Assembly (NCBI GenBank): GCA_902793295.1
Contig: CADBDA010000001.1
Span: 186,001-250,000 of the forward strand
Origin: an uncultured Bacteroidota bacterium
Lineage (GTDB): Bacteria; Bacteroidota; Bacteroidia; Bacteroidales; P3
Length of the DNA stretch: 64,000 bases
Direction of reading: 5' to 3'
The notes beneath the pieces were generated by a model. It was not told the DNA's origin. It made no database searches and was given only the letters and a program-made list of their open reading frames with translations. Position numbers and translations under genes: made by a program. Positions 26,972-36,637 of this stretch are shown here, in pieces. Every line of letters starts with the position of its first letter. Position 1 is the first letter of the stretch.

Positions 26972-28948
26972 TTATTTGTGGAGGACCACCGGGGTGGCGG
27001 CGACGGTTTTCTGGTTGCGGACGGCTTGGCGGAAGGCAGGCCAGTCGGACGCCTCGTAGACACGCTTGTTGAACATGGCACTCTCGCCGAAGGTCAGCTT
27101 GTCGCCCTCCAGCTTGAAGCCGCAGCCGTAGTTGACGGCCGGGGAGACGACGCCATTGATCTGAGCCTTGTAATCCATGGTCTGATAGGCGGCCGGGAGG
27201 GAGATGGTTTCGTTGATTTCGACCAAGCGGGAGCAGCGGTCGCTGAACGGCTGGGAGCGTTCGACGATGGACGTGTCGAAATAGAGATGGCCCATGGCGC
27301 GGCTGAAGAAATTGCGTGCGGAAAGCGGCGTGAAGATCAGCACGTCGCCGTCGACGATGGCATAGTTGGGGATGCTGTAGGAGTAGGTGATGGACACCGG
27401 CTGCTCGAGATAGCGGTCGGGGTCGGTATGGGTGATTTTCTTGATTACGGCGTTGGGGGCGATGCGCAGCAGTTCCAGTTCGAGGTTGCGCTGCCATTCG
27501 CTTTGGCGGGCGCTGAAGACGCCACGCACGGCCGCGTCGCTCTGACCCTCGGCGGTGATGGAGATGGAGCCCTCGAGGGTGCCGTCCTTCTTGATTTTGG
27601 AGGAGCCGTTGATGCGGACGTAGTGGTTGGCCGCCGGCGAGGTGGGCGTTTCCATGAGGTCGGCCCCCTCGGGCAGGCCCATGAGGTAGCCCTGCTGCTG
27701 TTCGGCGCTGCTCCACAGCTCGCGCACATTGGGCACCCACGTGGGGTCGAGGAGCTGGTACTGTCCGTTGCGGCGCTGGACGACGCAGACGCTATGGTTG
27801 AACTGGTCGGCCGGGATGCGGTCGATGCGTTCGTGAGCCATGGTCATGGCCGCGTAGCTTTTGAACCCTGCGGCGCGCAGCATGGCCACGAGCATGCCCG
27901 CCTTGTCCTTGCAGACACCGCAGCGGTCGGTGAAGTTCATCTGGGCGTTGTGGAGGGTGTAGCCTTCGCCCTCGCCCATGGAGATGCCGCAATAGCGGAT
28001 GTTGTCGGCCACCCAATGGGTGAGGATGCTGATGCTGTCCAGTTCGCTTTTGGCATCCTTCAGCAGTTCGCGCACCTTGGCTGTCACCTCGGGGGTGCTC
28101 TTGAAGCTGCCGTAGTCCTCGTTGACGCCGTAGAACCACATGGACTTCGACTCCCAGTTGGGGGCGGTGCTGAGGAGCAGTTTGCATTGCATGTCGTTGT
28201 CGGCCAGAGCCGAAGGCTCATGTTTGAGCGGCATGATGTCGTGGCGGCGGAAGCGGTAGACGATGCGGTCGCCGAGGTCGACGGAATCCATGGAGACGCC
28301 GTCGAACTCGTTGTAGAAGCTGAAGCGGAGCTTTTTGGATTTCAGCACGTTGACGCTATACACCTTGTCGGTTATGGGTTGGTCGCTCCAGAAGGGGACA
28401 ATGTCGTAGAAATGGCCGCGCATGGGCGGGATGTAGCGGCTGTCGTCGTCGGAAGGCTGGTTGCCGTTGAGGAGGGCATAGGTGAAACCCTTGCGGAAGG
28501 TCCAGATTTCCAGTTCGTCGCGCGGGTCGAGCCGGCCCACTTCGACCATTTTTTGGGAGGCGCCCCAATAGATGAGACGAGCCGGCGCCACGTAGTCGTA
28601 GACGGAGCCTTTGCCGAGCGCCACGATGGTGTCGGTGCGGTTGGCATAGTAGCGGTGCACCAGCACCTGGCGGATTTCGACGTAAGCCGACAACGGGTCG
28701 TAATCCATTTTGACCACGCTGTTTTGGCGGCAGCCGTCATAGTCGAGCATTTCGATGCGGCGGTGGTTTTCGACATAGCTCAACCCCGATTCCTCCATGA
28801 AGACCGACGTCGAGTCGAAATGTGTGATGGTGTGGCAGCCCTGATATTTGGTAGGCTCTTTGTCGTTGTCGCTGTTGACGGATTGGGCCTGGAGCGGCAG
28901 CAAGGCGCCCACGGTCAAGGCCCAGAGAAGGAAGTGCTTTATATTCAT
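26972..28948 (-). CDS. DUF3857 and transglutaminase-like secreted protein
   Basis: 658 residues from the ATG at 28948 with a signal peptide (FLLWALTVGALLPLQAQ). DUF3857 occupies about residues 50-260; a transglutaminase-like core follows with a complete triad: Cys346 in DRCGVCKDKA, His385 in QFNHSVCVV and Asp401 in LLDPTW. Such domains in bacteria act as cysteine proteases or transferases on proteins in the periplasm; the target is unknown. Its ATG overlaps the stop of the DUF4105 gene by four bases, so the two are translated together. Confidence 0.9.
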   Translation of the reverse strand: MNIKHFLLWALTVGALLPLQAQSVNSDNDKEPTKYQGCHTITHFDSTSVFMEESGLSYVENHRRIEMLDYDGCRQNSVVKMDYDPLSAYVEIRQVLVHRYYANRTDTIVALGKGSVYDYVAPARLIYWGASQKMVEVGRLDPRDELEIWTFRKGFTYALLNGNQPSDDDSRYIPPMRGHFYDIVPFWSDQPITDKVYSVNVLKSKKLRFSFYNEFDGVSMDSVDLGDRIVYRFRRHDIMPLKHEPSALADNDMQCKLLLSTAPNWESKSMWFYGVNEDYGSFKSTPEVTAKVRELLKDAKSELDSISILTHWVADNIRYCGISMGEGEGYTLHNAQMNFTDRCGVCKDKAGMLVAMLRAAGFKSYAAMTMAHERIDRIPADQFNHSVCVVQRRNGQYQLLDPTWVPNVRELWSSAEQQQGYLMGLPEGADLMETPTSPAANHYVRINGSSKIKKDGTLEGSISITAEGQSDAAVRGVFSARQSEWQRNLELELLRIAPNAVIKKITHTDPDRYLEQPVSITYSYSIPNYAIVDGDVLIFTPLSARNFFSRAMGHLYFDTSIVERSQPFSDRCSRLVEINETISLPAAYQTMDYKAQINGVVSPAVNYGCGFKLEGDKLTFGESAMFNKRVYEASDWPAFRQAVRNQKTVAATPVVLHK

Positions 28949-30174
28949 GTTGTTTTGGTTTTTCGAGGTTTGAGGAGACGGTCGGCCAGTCGGAGCACCA
29001 AGGTGAGGACGATGGGCAGGACGGCGGTGTTGAAATGCTGCGGCAGGAGCGGCCATGCGGCGAGGAAGAGCAGCAGAAGGACGCCGACGACGAGCGGCAC
29101 GACGCGGTCGGGTCGGCGCAGGCGGCAGAGCAGCCACAGGAAGAGCGGATTGGCCCACAGCAGGTTGAAATTGGTATGGCAGCACCAATGGTCGCTGGCA
29201 AGGCTCAGGAAAAGCAGCAGTAGCGAGAGGAGGCTGACGACGCCGAAGAGGATGCCGTCGAGCCAGAAGAGGTTCCAGTCGCGGCGGCGGGCGAAGAGGG
29301 TAAGTGTCAGCACCACGGCGAAGAGCAGCCAGAAGCAGAGGGTGGGCGACAGGCTTTTGGCACGCGGGTTGCGGCTGTCGACGAGCAGTTGGACGGCCGG
29401 TTCGGCGATGGTTTCGGAGGGGGAAGCGGCTTCGGCTTCTGAATCGTTTTCGGAAGAGACGTCCATGACAGCCGGCAAGGGGCAGGTGTCGTATTGCACC
29501 AGCAGTTCCATGGGGATGTAGGTATAGGCCGTGGTGGGCATCGGCTGGTCGCAGTTGGCGCCCAGGAGCAGGTCGATGCCCAAGCGCCACCACAGCAAGG
29601 AGCCCTCGGTGTAGCGGTAGAAGAGGTCGCGATAGGACTGCGGTTCGGGCGGGAAAGGCGCGCGGCGCAGGGAGCGGCTGTCGAGCGAGCGTTCCACCAT
29701 TTCGCGTACGCGGGTGGCGCAGTTGTCGCGGAAGAAATCGTACTTGTAGTACATGTTTTCGGGACGGGCGTTGATGCTGAGAGCGGTGAAGAGTCGGTTG
29801 AGCTCGTCGGGACTGAGACGCAGGCGCTGTTCCCACACGGCGCGATGGAAGTACTGGTATTCGAGCATGAAGTCGGCGAAGGACTGAGCTATGACGCAAT
29901 AATCCATGCGTCCCTTGGCGAAGTTGAGGTAGAAATGCGATTGGGAGAAGTCGAAGCAGCCGTAGTTGAAGACCAGGTCGATGCGGTTGGCGGTGTCGCA
30001 GATGCGGATGGCGCTATGGCCGAAGGACTCGTAGAATTCGTCGCCGGGGCCGCAGGTGAGGAGGCTGGCGAAGGCGTCGGCGCTGAGCCAACGGTAGTTG
30101 TCCGACTGTTGGGCCGAGAGCGGCTGCAGACAACCTAGTATGGTGGCAATCAGTATGATGAAGTATTTTTTCAT
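28945..30174 (-). CDS. DUF4105 (Lnb N-terminal type) membrane protein
   Basis: 409 residues. A signal peptide is followed by LLTCGPGDEFYESFGHSAIR and FNYGCFDFSQSHFYLNFAKG, the DUF4105 signature, and YDFFRDNCATRVR. The C-terminal part after about residue 275 has four or five membrane helices. DUF4105 is thought to be a papain-like fold; the conserved His and Cys seen here fit a hydrolase or transferase, but activity is inferred. It is the first gene of the operon and has its own promoter. Confidence 0.9.
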   Translation of the reverse strand: MKKYFIILIATILGCLQPLSAQQSDNYRWLSADAFASLLTCGPGDEFYESFGHSAIRICDTANRIDLVFNYGCFDFSQSHFYLNFAKGRMDYCVIAQSFADFMLEYQYFHRAVWEQRLRLSPDELNRLFTALSINARPENMYYKYDFFRDNCATRVREMVERSLDSRSLRRAPFPPEPQSYRDLFYRYTEGSLLWWRLGIDLLLGANCDQPMPTTAYTYIPMELLVQYDTCPLPAVMDVSSENDSEAEAASPSETIAEPAVQLLVDSRNPRAKSLSPTLCFWLLFAVVLTLTLFARRRDWNLFWLDGILFGVVSLLSLLLLFLSLASDHWCCHTNFNLLWANPLFLWLLCRLRRPDRVVPLVVGVLLLLFLAAWPLLPQHFNTAVLPIVLTLVLRLADRLLKPRKTKTT

Positions 30175-30202
30175 GGAGGAAATTGTCGTAATTTCGAATT
30201 TG

Positions 30203-30210
30203 CAAATTTA
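30203..30210 (-). promoter_or_regulatory. -7 box (TAAATTTG) of the DUF4105 operon
   Basis: On the minus strand, 29 bases before the ATG at 30174; diverges from the apt promoter. Confidence 0.55.
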
Positions 30211-30262
30211 CGAAAAATATTACAATAGGCCTGAGCGAGGCAGCCGGATGCCGTTTTTTTTG

Positions 30263-30270
30263 TATATTTG
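30263..30270 (+). promoter_or_regulatory. -7 box (TATATTTG) of apt
   Basis: Exact box. Transcription would begin near 30277, after the first in-frame ATG at 30273, so the ATG at 30315 is the likely start. Confidence 0.55.
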
Positions 30271-30314
30271 CAATGCCCGAAAACTGGGAGATAATAATAA
30301 AAATAGTTGACTAT

Positions 30315-30890
30315 ATGGACTTTAAACAGGTTATCAACCATTATCCCGATTTTCCGAAACCCGGAATCGATTTCATCGACATCATCCCCTTCATGTCGAA
30401 CAAGGAAGCCTTCTGCCAGCTCATCAAGGAGATGGACGCCAACATCCACACGCCCAATGTGGTGACGGTGGAAGCCCGCGGATTTCTGTTTGCGGCGCCG
30501 CTGCTGACACAGTCGGAGAAGGTGCAGAACATGGTGCCCATCCGCAAGAAAGGCAAACTGCCCTTTGCGAAGGGCGACCTGTGCGACGTGCAGATTATGA
30601 AGGAATACGGCCCCGACCATGTCTTCTTCCGCAAGTCGGACATTGCCGCCGGGGTGCCCGAAGGCGACACCTTCTACCTGACCTTTTTTGACGACGTGCT
30701 GGCCACCGGCGGCACGGCAGCCGGTATTGCCGACGCATTGAACCGCACCAAGGTGATGCGTGACGGCAAGGAATACAAGGTGAAAGTCAAGGAATTCCTC
30801 TTCCTGGTGGAATTTCCCGACCTTTACGACCATGCCCGACTGGAAGAGATAGCCCCCATCAAATCGTTTGTGCAGATTGATGGCGACTAG
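30315..30890 (+). CDS. apt: Adenine phosphoribosyltransferase-like protein
   Basis: 191 residues from 30315. DFPKPGIDFIDI and VTVEARGFLFAAPL match adenine phosphoribosyltransferase, which salvages adenine to AMP with PRPP. The PRPP loop is FFDDVLATGGTAAGIADAL (usual form DDLLATGGT). VPIRKKGKLPF is the flexible-loop region. It diverges from the DUF4105 operon and is followed 19 bases later by a methyltransferase-like gene. Confidence 0.9.
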   Translation: MDFKQVINHYPDFPKPGIDFIDIIPFMSNKEAFCQLIKEMDANIHTPNVVTVEARGFLFAAPLLTQSEKVQNMVPIRKKGKLPFAKGDLCDVQIMKEYGPDHVFFRKSDIAAGVPEGDTFYLTFFDDVLATGGTAAGIADALNRTKVMRDGKEYKVKVKEFLFLVEFPDLYDHARLEEIAPIKSFVQIDGD

Positions 30891-30909
30891 GCAGGGGAGC
30901 GTTGACGAA

Positions 30910-31788
30910 ATGAATGCCAAGCTGTTGCGGCTGGAGTCGCTGTTGCTTAACGAGCAGCCGTGCCTGGTGTCGGCCGATGCCCTAGCGGCGATGACGTCGA
31001 TGGGCGTGAGCGACGAGATGGGCTACGCGCTGCTGCTGGCGTCGGCATTCGGCCTGCGACCCGACGAGGTGGAGGAGGACCGAAGGCTGGTGTACGAAAG
31101 CCTCCTGCCCTCGCTGCAGGCGCTCGACACCAGCGTTTTTGAAAACAACCCCTACTACCGGGACATCACGTTGCCGGAGACCACCTTTCGCGATGTGGCG
31201 CTGACCTATATGCAATACGCACCCTGCCAATCCTTCCCTTGTGGCGACCTGAAGATGGAAGGCGGCCGGCTGCGCGCCCCGCTGGGCTTCTTCAAAACCC
31301 CGTTCCGCTATCCCGCCATCACGCAAGACGGAAGAGAATGGATGACGGTGACACCCAACGAGATACGCACAATGCAAGACGCTGTGGATGCCGCATGCGG
31401 GCATGTGCTGGTTTACGGATTGGGGTTGGGCTATTTCGCCTATATGGTGTCGATGAAGGAAGCGGTGCAGACGGTCACGGTGGTCGATGTGGACGAGGCT
31501 GTGATAACGCTATTCAAAAGGCATATCTGGCCTCAGTTTCCCGAAACGGCAAGTCGCAAAATAATGTTAGTCCAGCAAGACGCCTTTGCCCATGCTGAGC
31601 AGACGCAATTTCGGCGTCAGGGACGTCCTTGCGATGTGGTTTTCACCGATTTGTGGCACGATGCCGGCGATGGCATCCCCCTCTACCGGCGTATGCGGAC
31701 ATTGGAACAGCGATACGGCAGCCAAGGGCAGCAGTTCCACTACTGGATAGCCCCCACGATACGGTATTATATGGGCGTGGACGACTGA
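30910..31788 (+). CDS. Methyltransferase-like protein (Rossmann SAM-binding fold)
   Basis: 292 residues. The GGGGAG at 30894-30899 favours the ATG at 30910 over an in-frame ATG at 30880. The first half is helical with no family I recognise. The second half has LVYGLGLGYFAYMVSM followed by VTVVDVDEAVITLFKR and DVVFTDLWHDAGDG, the SAM-binding loop, acidic residue and motif IV region of class I methyltransferases, close to spermidine synthase-like folds. Substrate unknown. Confidence 0.8.
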   Translation: MNAKLLRLESLLLNEQPCLVSADALAAMTSMGVSDEMGYALLLASAFGLRPDEVEEDRRLVYESLLPSLQALDTSVFENNPYYRDITLPETTFRDVALTYMQYAPCQSFPCGDLKMEGGRLRAPLGFFKTPFRYPAITQDGREWMTVTPNEIRTMQDAVDAACGHVLVYGLGLGYFAYMVSMKEAVQTVTVVDVDEAVITLFKRHIWPQFPETASRKIMLVQQDAFAHAEQTQFRRQGRPCDVVFTDLWHDAGDGIPLYRRMRTLEQRYGSQGQQFHYWIAPTIRYYMGVDD

Positions 31789-31941
31789 CGGACAGCGGTC
31801 GGTTTTGGGATTGTGAAAACCGGCGTGGCGACGCTTGAGGCACCCTGTTTTCGGAGCGTTGCGGAAAGGGAGGAGTGGGCCTTATGTTGAAAAAATGTGA
31901 TAACTTTATATCGAATTCGCTCCCTATTGAAAGTAAATTAG

Positions 31942-31949
31942 TATCTTTG
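31942..31949 (+). promoter_or_regulatory. -7 box (TATCTTTG) of korAB
   Basis: Exact TAnnTTTG match 44 bases before the korA ATG. Confidence 0.55.
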
Positions 31950-31992
31950 CAAATTATTAATACAAACAAAAATTGACCAAAAATATTTAAAA

Positions 31993-33831
31993 ATGTCACA
32001 AGATCAGATTGTTAATAAGGATGACCTTGTTATCCGATTTGCTGGTGACTCGGGCGACGGAATGCAGCTGTCCGGTACGCTGTTTTCTGACGCTTCTGCC
32101 CTTACGGGTAACGATATCGCCACATTCCCCGACTATCCTGCAGAAATCCGTGCACCCCACAACACCGTTGCCGGCGTATCCGGTTATCAGGTCCATGTGG
32201 GATCGCATATCTACAGCTCTGGCGACAAATGCGACATTCTCGTCGCAATGAACCCTGCCGCCTTCAAATCGCAGCTGAAATGGGCCAAGAAAGGTGCCAC
32301 CGTCATTGTCGATATGGACACCTTCACCGAAGACGCTCTTGAGAAGGCTGGATACAAGGAAAATCCTTTCACCGACGAACTGGAACGCGCCTACACCATT
32401 GTCCGTGCTCCCATCACCTCCTTCACCGCCAAGATCGGTGAGGCCCAGGGTGCAGATAAGAAGACCACGGAGAAGTGCCGTAACATGTTCGCTCTGGGTA
32501 TGATTTTCTTCCTGACCCACAAGACGTTGGAGAAGACTTTCGCCTATTTGGAGCGCAAATTCGCCAAGAAACCCGACGTGGTGAAGCTGAACAAGGCTGT
32601 CCTCACCGAAGGTTATGAATATGCTGACAAACTGGAGCTTATCCACTCCAAGATTGTCGACGTGGCCCATGCCGAGATGCCCAAAGGCCGCTACCGCAAC
32701 ATCACCGGTAACGTGGCTACCGCTTGGGGTCTGCTGGCCGCCAGCGAGCGCAGCGGACGCCGCCTTTTCTTAGGCAGCTATCCTATCACCCCCGCCACCG
32801 ACGTCATGGTCGAGCTGGCAAAACACAAATCGCTTGGTGCCCGCGTGTTCCAGGCTGAAGATGAGATTGCAGGTATTTGCTCCGCTATCGGTGCTTCTTT
32901 CGCCGGTGCGTTGGCTTGCACTTCCACTTCGGGCCCCGGCCTCTCGCTGAAGAGCGAAGCCCTTGGATTGGCCGTGATGACCGAGTTGCCTTTGGTGGTG
33001 GTCGACGTGCAGCGTGGCGGTCCCTCGACGGGTCTGCCCACCAAGACCGAGCAGAGCGACCTGAACCAGGCACTCTACGGCCGCAACGGCGAGGCTCCCC
33101 TCATCGTTGTTGCCGCCAGCAGCAGCGCCAACTGCTTCTACTGGGCCTACACCGCCGCCAAACTGGCATTGGAGCACATGACCCCCGTCATCCTGCTGAC
33201 CGACGGTTATCTGGGCAACGGCTCGCAGCTGTTCCGCATCCCGAAGGTTGCCGACCTGCCCGCCATCACGCCGCGTCTGGCCAAACCCAACGATCCCGAC
33301 TTCCGTCCGTTCCGTCGTGACCCCGAGACCTTTGCCCGCGAATGGGCATTGCCCGGCATGGAAGGACTGCGTCACCGCGTGGGCGGCTTGGAGAAATGCC
33401 CCGACGGTCCGCTGAGCACCGATCCCGAAAACCACGCCCTCATGACACGCAACCGTCAGGAGAAGGTGAACCGCGTTGCCAACTACATCCCCGACCAGGA
33501 AGTGATGGGCAACCCCGACGGCGACCTGCTCGTGGTGGGTTGGGGTGGCACTTCGGGTGCCCTCACCCTCGCAGTAGAAGAGATGAACAACGAAGGCAAG
33601 AAGGTGGCTTACACCCACTTCAACTACATCTGCCCGCTGCCGAAGAATACCGGCGACATCCTGCGCAAATACAAGAAAATTGTGGTATGCGAACTCAACA
33701 ACGGACAGTTTGCAGGCTATCTGCGCACCCAGTTCCCCGAATGCCCCATGCACCAGTACAACAAGGTGATGGGTCTGCCTTTCGAGGTGGGCGAGTTAAA
33801 AAATGAGTTTAACAAAATTTTAGGAGAGTAA
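31993..33831 (+). CDS. korA: 2-oxoacid:ferredoxin oxidoreductase, fused gamma-alpha subunit
   Basis: 612 residues. The gamma-type domain is first (FAGDSGDGMQLSG, FPDYPAEIRAPHNTVAG), then the alpha domain from about residue 235 with GSYPITPATDVM, EDEIAGICSAIGASFAGA, TSTSGPGLSLKSEALGLA and DVQRGGPSTGLPTKTEQSDL. With KorB it oxidises a 2-oxoacid, probably 2-oxoglutarate, to the acyl-CoA and reduces ferredoxin. korB follows 4 bases later. Substrate choice cannot be fixed from sequence alone. Confidence 0.95.
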   Translation: MSQDQIVNKDDLVIRFAGDSGDGMQLSGTLFSDASALTGNDIATFPDYPAEIRAPHNTVAGVSGYQVHVGSHIYSSGDKCDILVAMNPAAFKSQLKWAKKGATVIVDMDTFTEDALEKAGYKENPFTDELERAYTIVRAPITSFTAKIGEAQGADKKTTEKCRNMFALGMIFFLTHKTLEKTFAYLERKFAKKPDVVKLNKAVLTEGYEYADKLELIHSKIVDVAHAEMPKGRYRNITGNVATAWGLLAASERSGRRLFLGSYPITPATDVMVELAKHKSLGARVFQAEDEIAGICSAIGASFAGALACTSTSGPGLSLKSEALGLAVMTELPLVVVDVQRGGPSTGLPTKTEQSDLNQALYGRNGEAPLIVVAASSSANCFYWAYTAAKLALEHMTPVILLTDGYLGNGSQLFRIPKVADLPAITPRLAKPNDPDFRPFRRDPETFAREWALPGMEGLRHRVGGLEKCPDGPLSTDPENHALMTRNRQEKVNRVANYIPDQEVMGNPDGDLLVVGWGGTSGALTLAVEEMNNEGKKVAYTHFNYICPLPKNTGDILRKYKKIVVCELNNGQFAGYLRTQFPECPMHQYNKVMGLPFEVGELKNEFNKILGE

Positions 33832-33835
33832 TATC

Positions 33836-34867
33836 ATGAGTGAAAGACATTTTGTTCCCAAATCGGACGTTGAATACACGAAAGCTGACTTTACCAGCGA
33901 CCAGATGGTGAAATGGTGTCCCGGCTGCGGCGACCACGCCATTCTCTCCTCTCTGTTGAACACCTTCCCCAAAACCCATACCAAGAAAGAGAATATCGTC
34001 ATGGTGTCCGGTATCGGATGTTCCTCGCGTATTCCTTATTATGTGGACACCTACGGTTTCCACAGCATCCACGGACGTGCCTGCGCTATCGCCACGGGCG
34101 TGAAGCTGGCCAACCCCGCATTGAGCGTTTGGGTGAATATGGGCGACGGCGACTCGATGGCTATCGGTGGCAACCACCTCATCCACGCTATCCGTCGTAA
34201 TCAGGATTTGAACATCACCATCTTCAATAATGAAATCTACGGTCTTACCAAGGGCCAGTACAGCCCCACGACCAAGTTTGGCCAGGTGACCAAGACGTCG
34301 CCCTACGGCACCATCGACTATCCCTTCAATCCGGGCGAGTTGGTGATGGGCGCCCAGGGTACTTTCTTCGCCCGCACCCTTGACTGCGTGCCTGCGTTGA
34401 CCACCCAGGTGATGGAACATGCAGCCAAACATGACGGCGCTTCGGTTGTCGAAGTGTTGCAGAACTGTATGATCTTCAACGACAAGACCCATGCTGCCAT
34501 TACCGATCGCGCTGTTCGTGACGACCGCACCATCGTGCTGGAACATGGCAAACCCATGATCTATGGCAAGGAGAAGAACAAAGGCCTCCGCTTCAACGGA
34601 CGTCAACTGGAATCGGTCACTATCGGCGAGAACGGCATCACCATCGACGATATCATGGTCCACGACGAAACCATTGAGGATACCGGTATCCACATGATGC
34701 TGGCCCACATGGGCGGCGACCTTCCTGTGGCATTGGGCGTTATCCGCAACGTCAAAAAGACCTCCTACACCCAGCTGTATGAGGATCAGATGGACGAGCA
34801 GATGGCCAATGGCAAGTACAAATGTGTCGACGACCTGCTCAACAGCGGCGACACTTGGGAAGTCTGA
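33836..34867 (+). CDS. korB: 2-oxoacid:ferredoxin oxidoreductase beta subunit
   Basis: 343 residues. It binds thiamine diphosphate and an iron-sulfur cluster: WCPGCGDHAIL and SGIGCSSRIPYY supply cluster cysteines; GDGDSMAIGGNHLIHAIRR with IFNNEIYGLTKGQ is the thiamine diphosphate site. Four bases after korA, followed by a strong terminator, so korAB is a two-gene unit. Subunits delta and epsilon-like ferredoxin genes are absent here. Confidence 0.95.
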   Translation: MSERHFVPKSDVEYTKADFTSDQMVKWCPGCGDHAILSSLLNTFPKTHTKKENIVMVSGIGCSSRIPYYVDTYGFHSIHGRACAIATGVKLANPALSVWVNMGDGDSMAIGGNHLIHAIRRNQDLNITIFNNEIYGLTKGQYSPTTKFGQVTKTSPYGTIDYPFNPGELVMGAQGTFFARTLDCVPALTTQVMEHAAKHDGASVVEVLQNCMIFNDKTHAAITDRAVRDDRTIVLEHGKPMIYGKEKNKGLRFNGRQLESVTIGENGITIDDIMVHDETIEDTGIHMMLAHMGGDLPVALGVIRNVKKTSYTQLYEDQMDEQMANGKYKCVDDLLNSGDTWEV

Positions 34868-34894
34868 CCTGTAATACAAGCAGATAATACTTTG

Positions 34895-34934
34895 GCGGGT
34901 ATTCCCCTGAAAGGGAGGAGTACCCGCTTTTTTT
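34895..34934 (+). terminator. Terminator of korAB
   Basis: Arms GCGGGTA and TACCCGC, with inner TTCCCC/GGGAGG pairing, followed by eight T. Confidence 0.85.
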
Positions 34935-35092
34935 GGTCCTGTCATTATTCCTAGTAATGATTTGTATAGGAAGACACTATTTTGCGTAGGTGTTGAAAGG
35001 CTTTGAAGAAATACATAATCTGAATATATAACTCAATTAACTGAATATTAAATAGATATTATATTTATCTGAAAATATGGCCAAATTATTCT

Positions 35093-35121
35093 TTGTATAT
35101 TGAAAAAAAAATGTAAATTTG
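35093..35121 (+). promoter_or_regulatory. Promoter (TTG, 18 bases, TAAATTTG) of the secreted gene pair
   Basis: TTG at 35093-35095 and TAAATTTG at 35114-35121. Leader of about 120 bases to the ATG at 35251. Confidence 0.6.
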
Positions 35122-35250
35122 CAGCCGTAAATCATTTCTCGACAAAGTGTGTGAACACCATGTTATGACAAAAAATGGTTGTGTCTTTGTGAGAAAGACA
35201 GGGAATAAATCTGAAAAAATATTCAATATCAATAAATTTAAAGATTGCTT

Positions 35251-36621
35251 ATGAAAAAAAACATGTTAAAAAAGGCACTATTGTTTCTTGTGACGCTGGC
35301 GACAGGGACGGTGCAGGGGGTCTGCCAGCACCGCTTGGTAGAGACGCAGTACCCGTCGGCGGTGAATCAAACCATCGTGAGGGAATACAATTACCCCGCC
35401 ACGGTCAGCTATGTGGAGACTGCCACAACGCACTACTTCGGCTATGCCGACGCAACCTTGTCCATTCTTAATACGGAGATAGATCCCAATATCTTTGTGA
35501 GAGACTTCGTCATTTTCGAGGATTATGTTTATTTCTGCGGATGGGAAAAATTGCAGCAAACAACAAAGGGGGTGTGGGGTTGGTTTAAGGTGAACTCATT
35601 GATGCAGAGTAATATGAACTATCATGTCTACGACGATTTCGATTGCGGTCAGATATATGCCGACACGCTGCAGAGTTTGGTCGCATTTCGCGACAGCATG
35701 AACGCCCTCCATGTCGCAGTGGTGGGATCTATGCGCGACGGGAATACGAAAGACCGTTCCTGTATGCTTGACATTACGGGTACGGCGGGCGGTAACGTAT
35801 GGACGTATACGATGGGCGTGACATCCGGGATGCAGGGTTATTACGAGAAAATCTCCAAAGTGTGTCTGACGGACAATTTCGTGGTGACAGTCGGCAGTGT
35901 TCCTGTGGGTTGTGGTGTTGTCAACCATCGAGTGCACCTTCGTAACAACATGTTCCAGCCGGGGGGTCTGCAGGACAACGCCTACTATTTCCCCGGAGAT
36001 GTGTGGCCCCGTGCGTGGAACTTTGCCATCTGTCCTGTCGACGGCGACATGGTTGCTGTGGCGGTGAAGTTTGACGCCAACGCGGTATTCCTTAGTGATG
36101 GAGCCTTGGTGTATGTGTTTCACGTTCCCTCGCTTTCCGTTGGCATGAATGCCCTCAATGCCATCCGACTGGATTTGGGAACGAGCACCAATACATCGGA
36201 TATATACGGACTTCGTTACAGTCGGCACAGCCAGGAGATAACAATGCTGATGTCGGGAAATACGATGTATGGTGTTGGCAGTGTGGTATTTGAATGGCCG
36301 GTTACGACACTTTTTCCAACGGCTAAGCCTTTTTTCCTTCCAGACAGGATGATGACCTCGATGGACAACTACAACACGCAGCAGCATTTCCTCACGATGG
36401 GATACGACAATAGCAATCCCAGTGCTGCGAATTTCTTTATTCAACCATTGCAGTCGAATGGGATTTGTTCCGTAGAAGAGTTGGTTATCCGTGGTCCGGT
36501 GGATTTTGCTGTCAAGATAGACAGCATTCCATACACAACATGCTCGAAAAAAATTGTATGTAGCGAGAAGGTCTCGCAAATCTTTTTTCCTATGGATCTG
36601 AATGTAAAATGTAGTGATTAA
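35251..36621 (+). CDS. Secreted protein of unknown function, possibly beta-propeller-like
   Basis: 456 residues with a signal peptide (ALLFLVTLATGTVQGVCQ). The body is beta-rich with short repeats of aromatic-rich strands (VIFEDYVYFCGWEKL, HVAVVGSMRDGN, NFVVTVGSVPVG). I see no sorting domain and no known family. It lies 16 bases before a type IX-secreted protein gene and likely shares its transcript. The in-frame TTG at 35245 is an unlikely start. Confidence 0.75.
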   Translation: MKKNMLKKALLFLVTLATGTVQGVCQHRLVETQYPSAVNQTIVREYNYPATVSYVETATTHYFGYADATLSILNTEIDPNIFVRDFVIFEDYVYFCGWEKLQQTTKGVWGWFKVNSLMQSNMNYHVYDDFDCGQIYADTLQSLVAFRDSMNALHVAVVGSMRDGNTKDRSCMLDITGTAGGNVWTYTMGVTSGMQGYYEKISKVCLTDNFVVTVGSVPVGCGVVNHRVHLRNNMFQPGGLQDNAYYFPGDVWPRAWNFAICPVDGDMVAVAVKFDANAVFLSDGALVYVFHVPSLSVGMNALNAIRLDLGTSTNTSDIYGLRYSRHSQEITMLMSGNTMYGVGSVVFEWPVTTLFPTAKPFFLPDRMMTSMDNYNTQQHFLTMGYDNSNPSAANFFIQPLQSNGICSVEELVIRGPVDFAVKIDSIPYTTCSKKIVCSEKVSQIFFPMDLNVKCSD

Positions 36622-36637
36622 CCTAAAATTATGAAAG

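Larger units (their letters stand above)
34868..35250. other. 383-base gene-free stretch after korB
   Basis: It contains the korB terminator (34895-34934), an AT-rich region with no clear signal, and a promoter at 35093-35121 with a leader of about 120 bases for the next gene. Confidence 0.8.

Noticed and set aside
26978..29521. 847-codon open frame on the plus strand
   Set aside because: It lies opposite the transglutaminase and DUF4105 genes, which have signals and family motifs. The translation is a valine, aspartate and glycine-rich shadow of GC-biased codons.
30868..30909. Earlier start for the methyltransferase-like gene
   Set aside because: It would overlap apt; a GGGGAG at the right distance points to the ATG at 30910.
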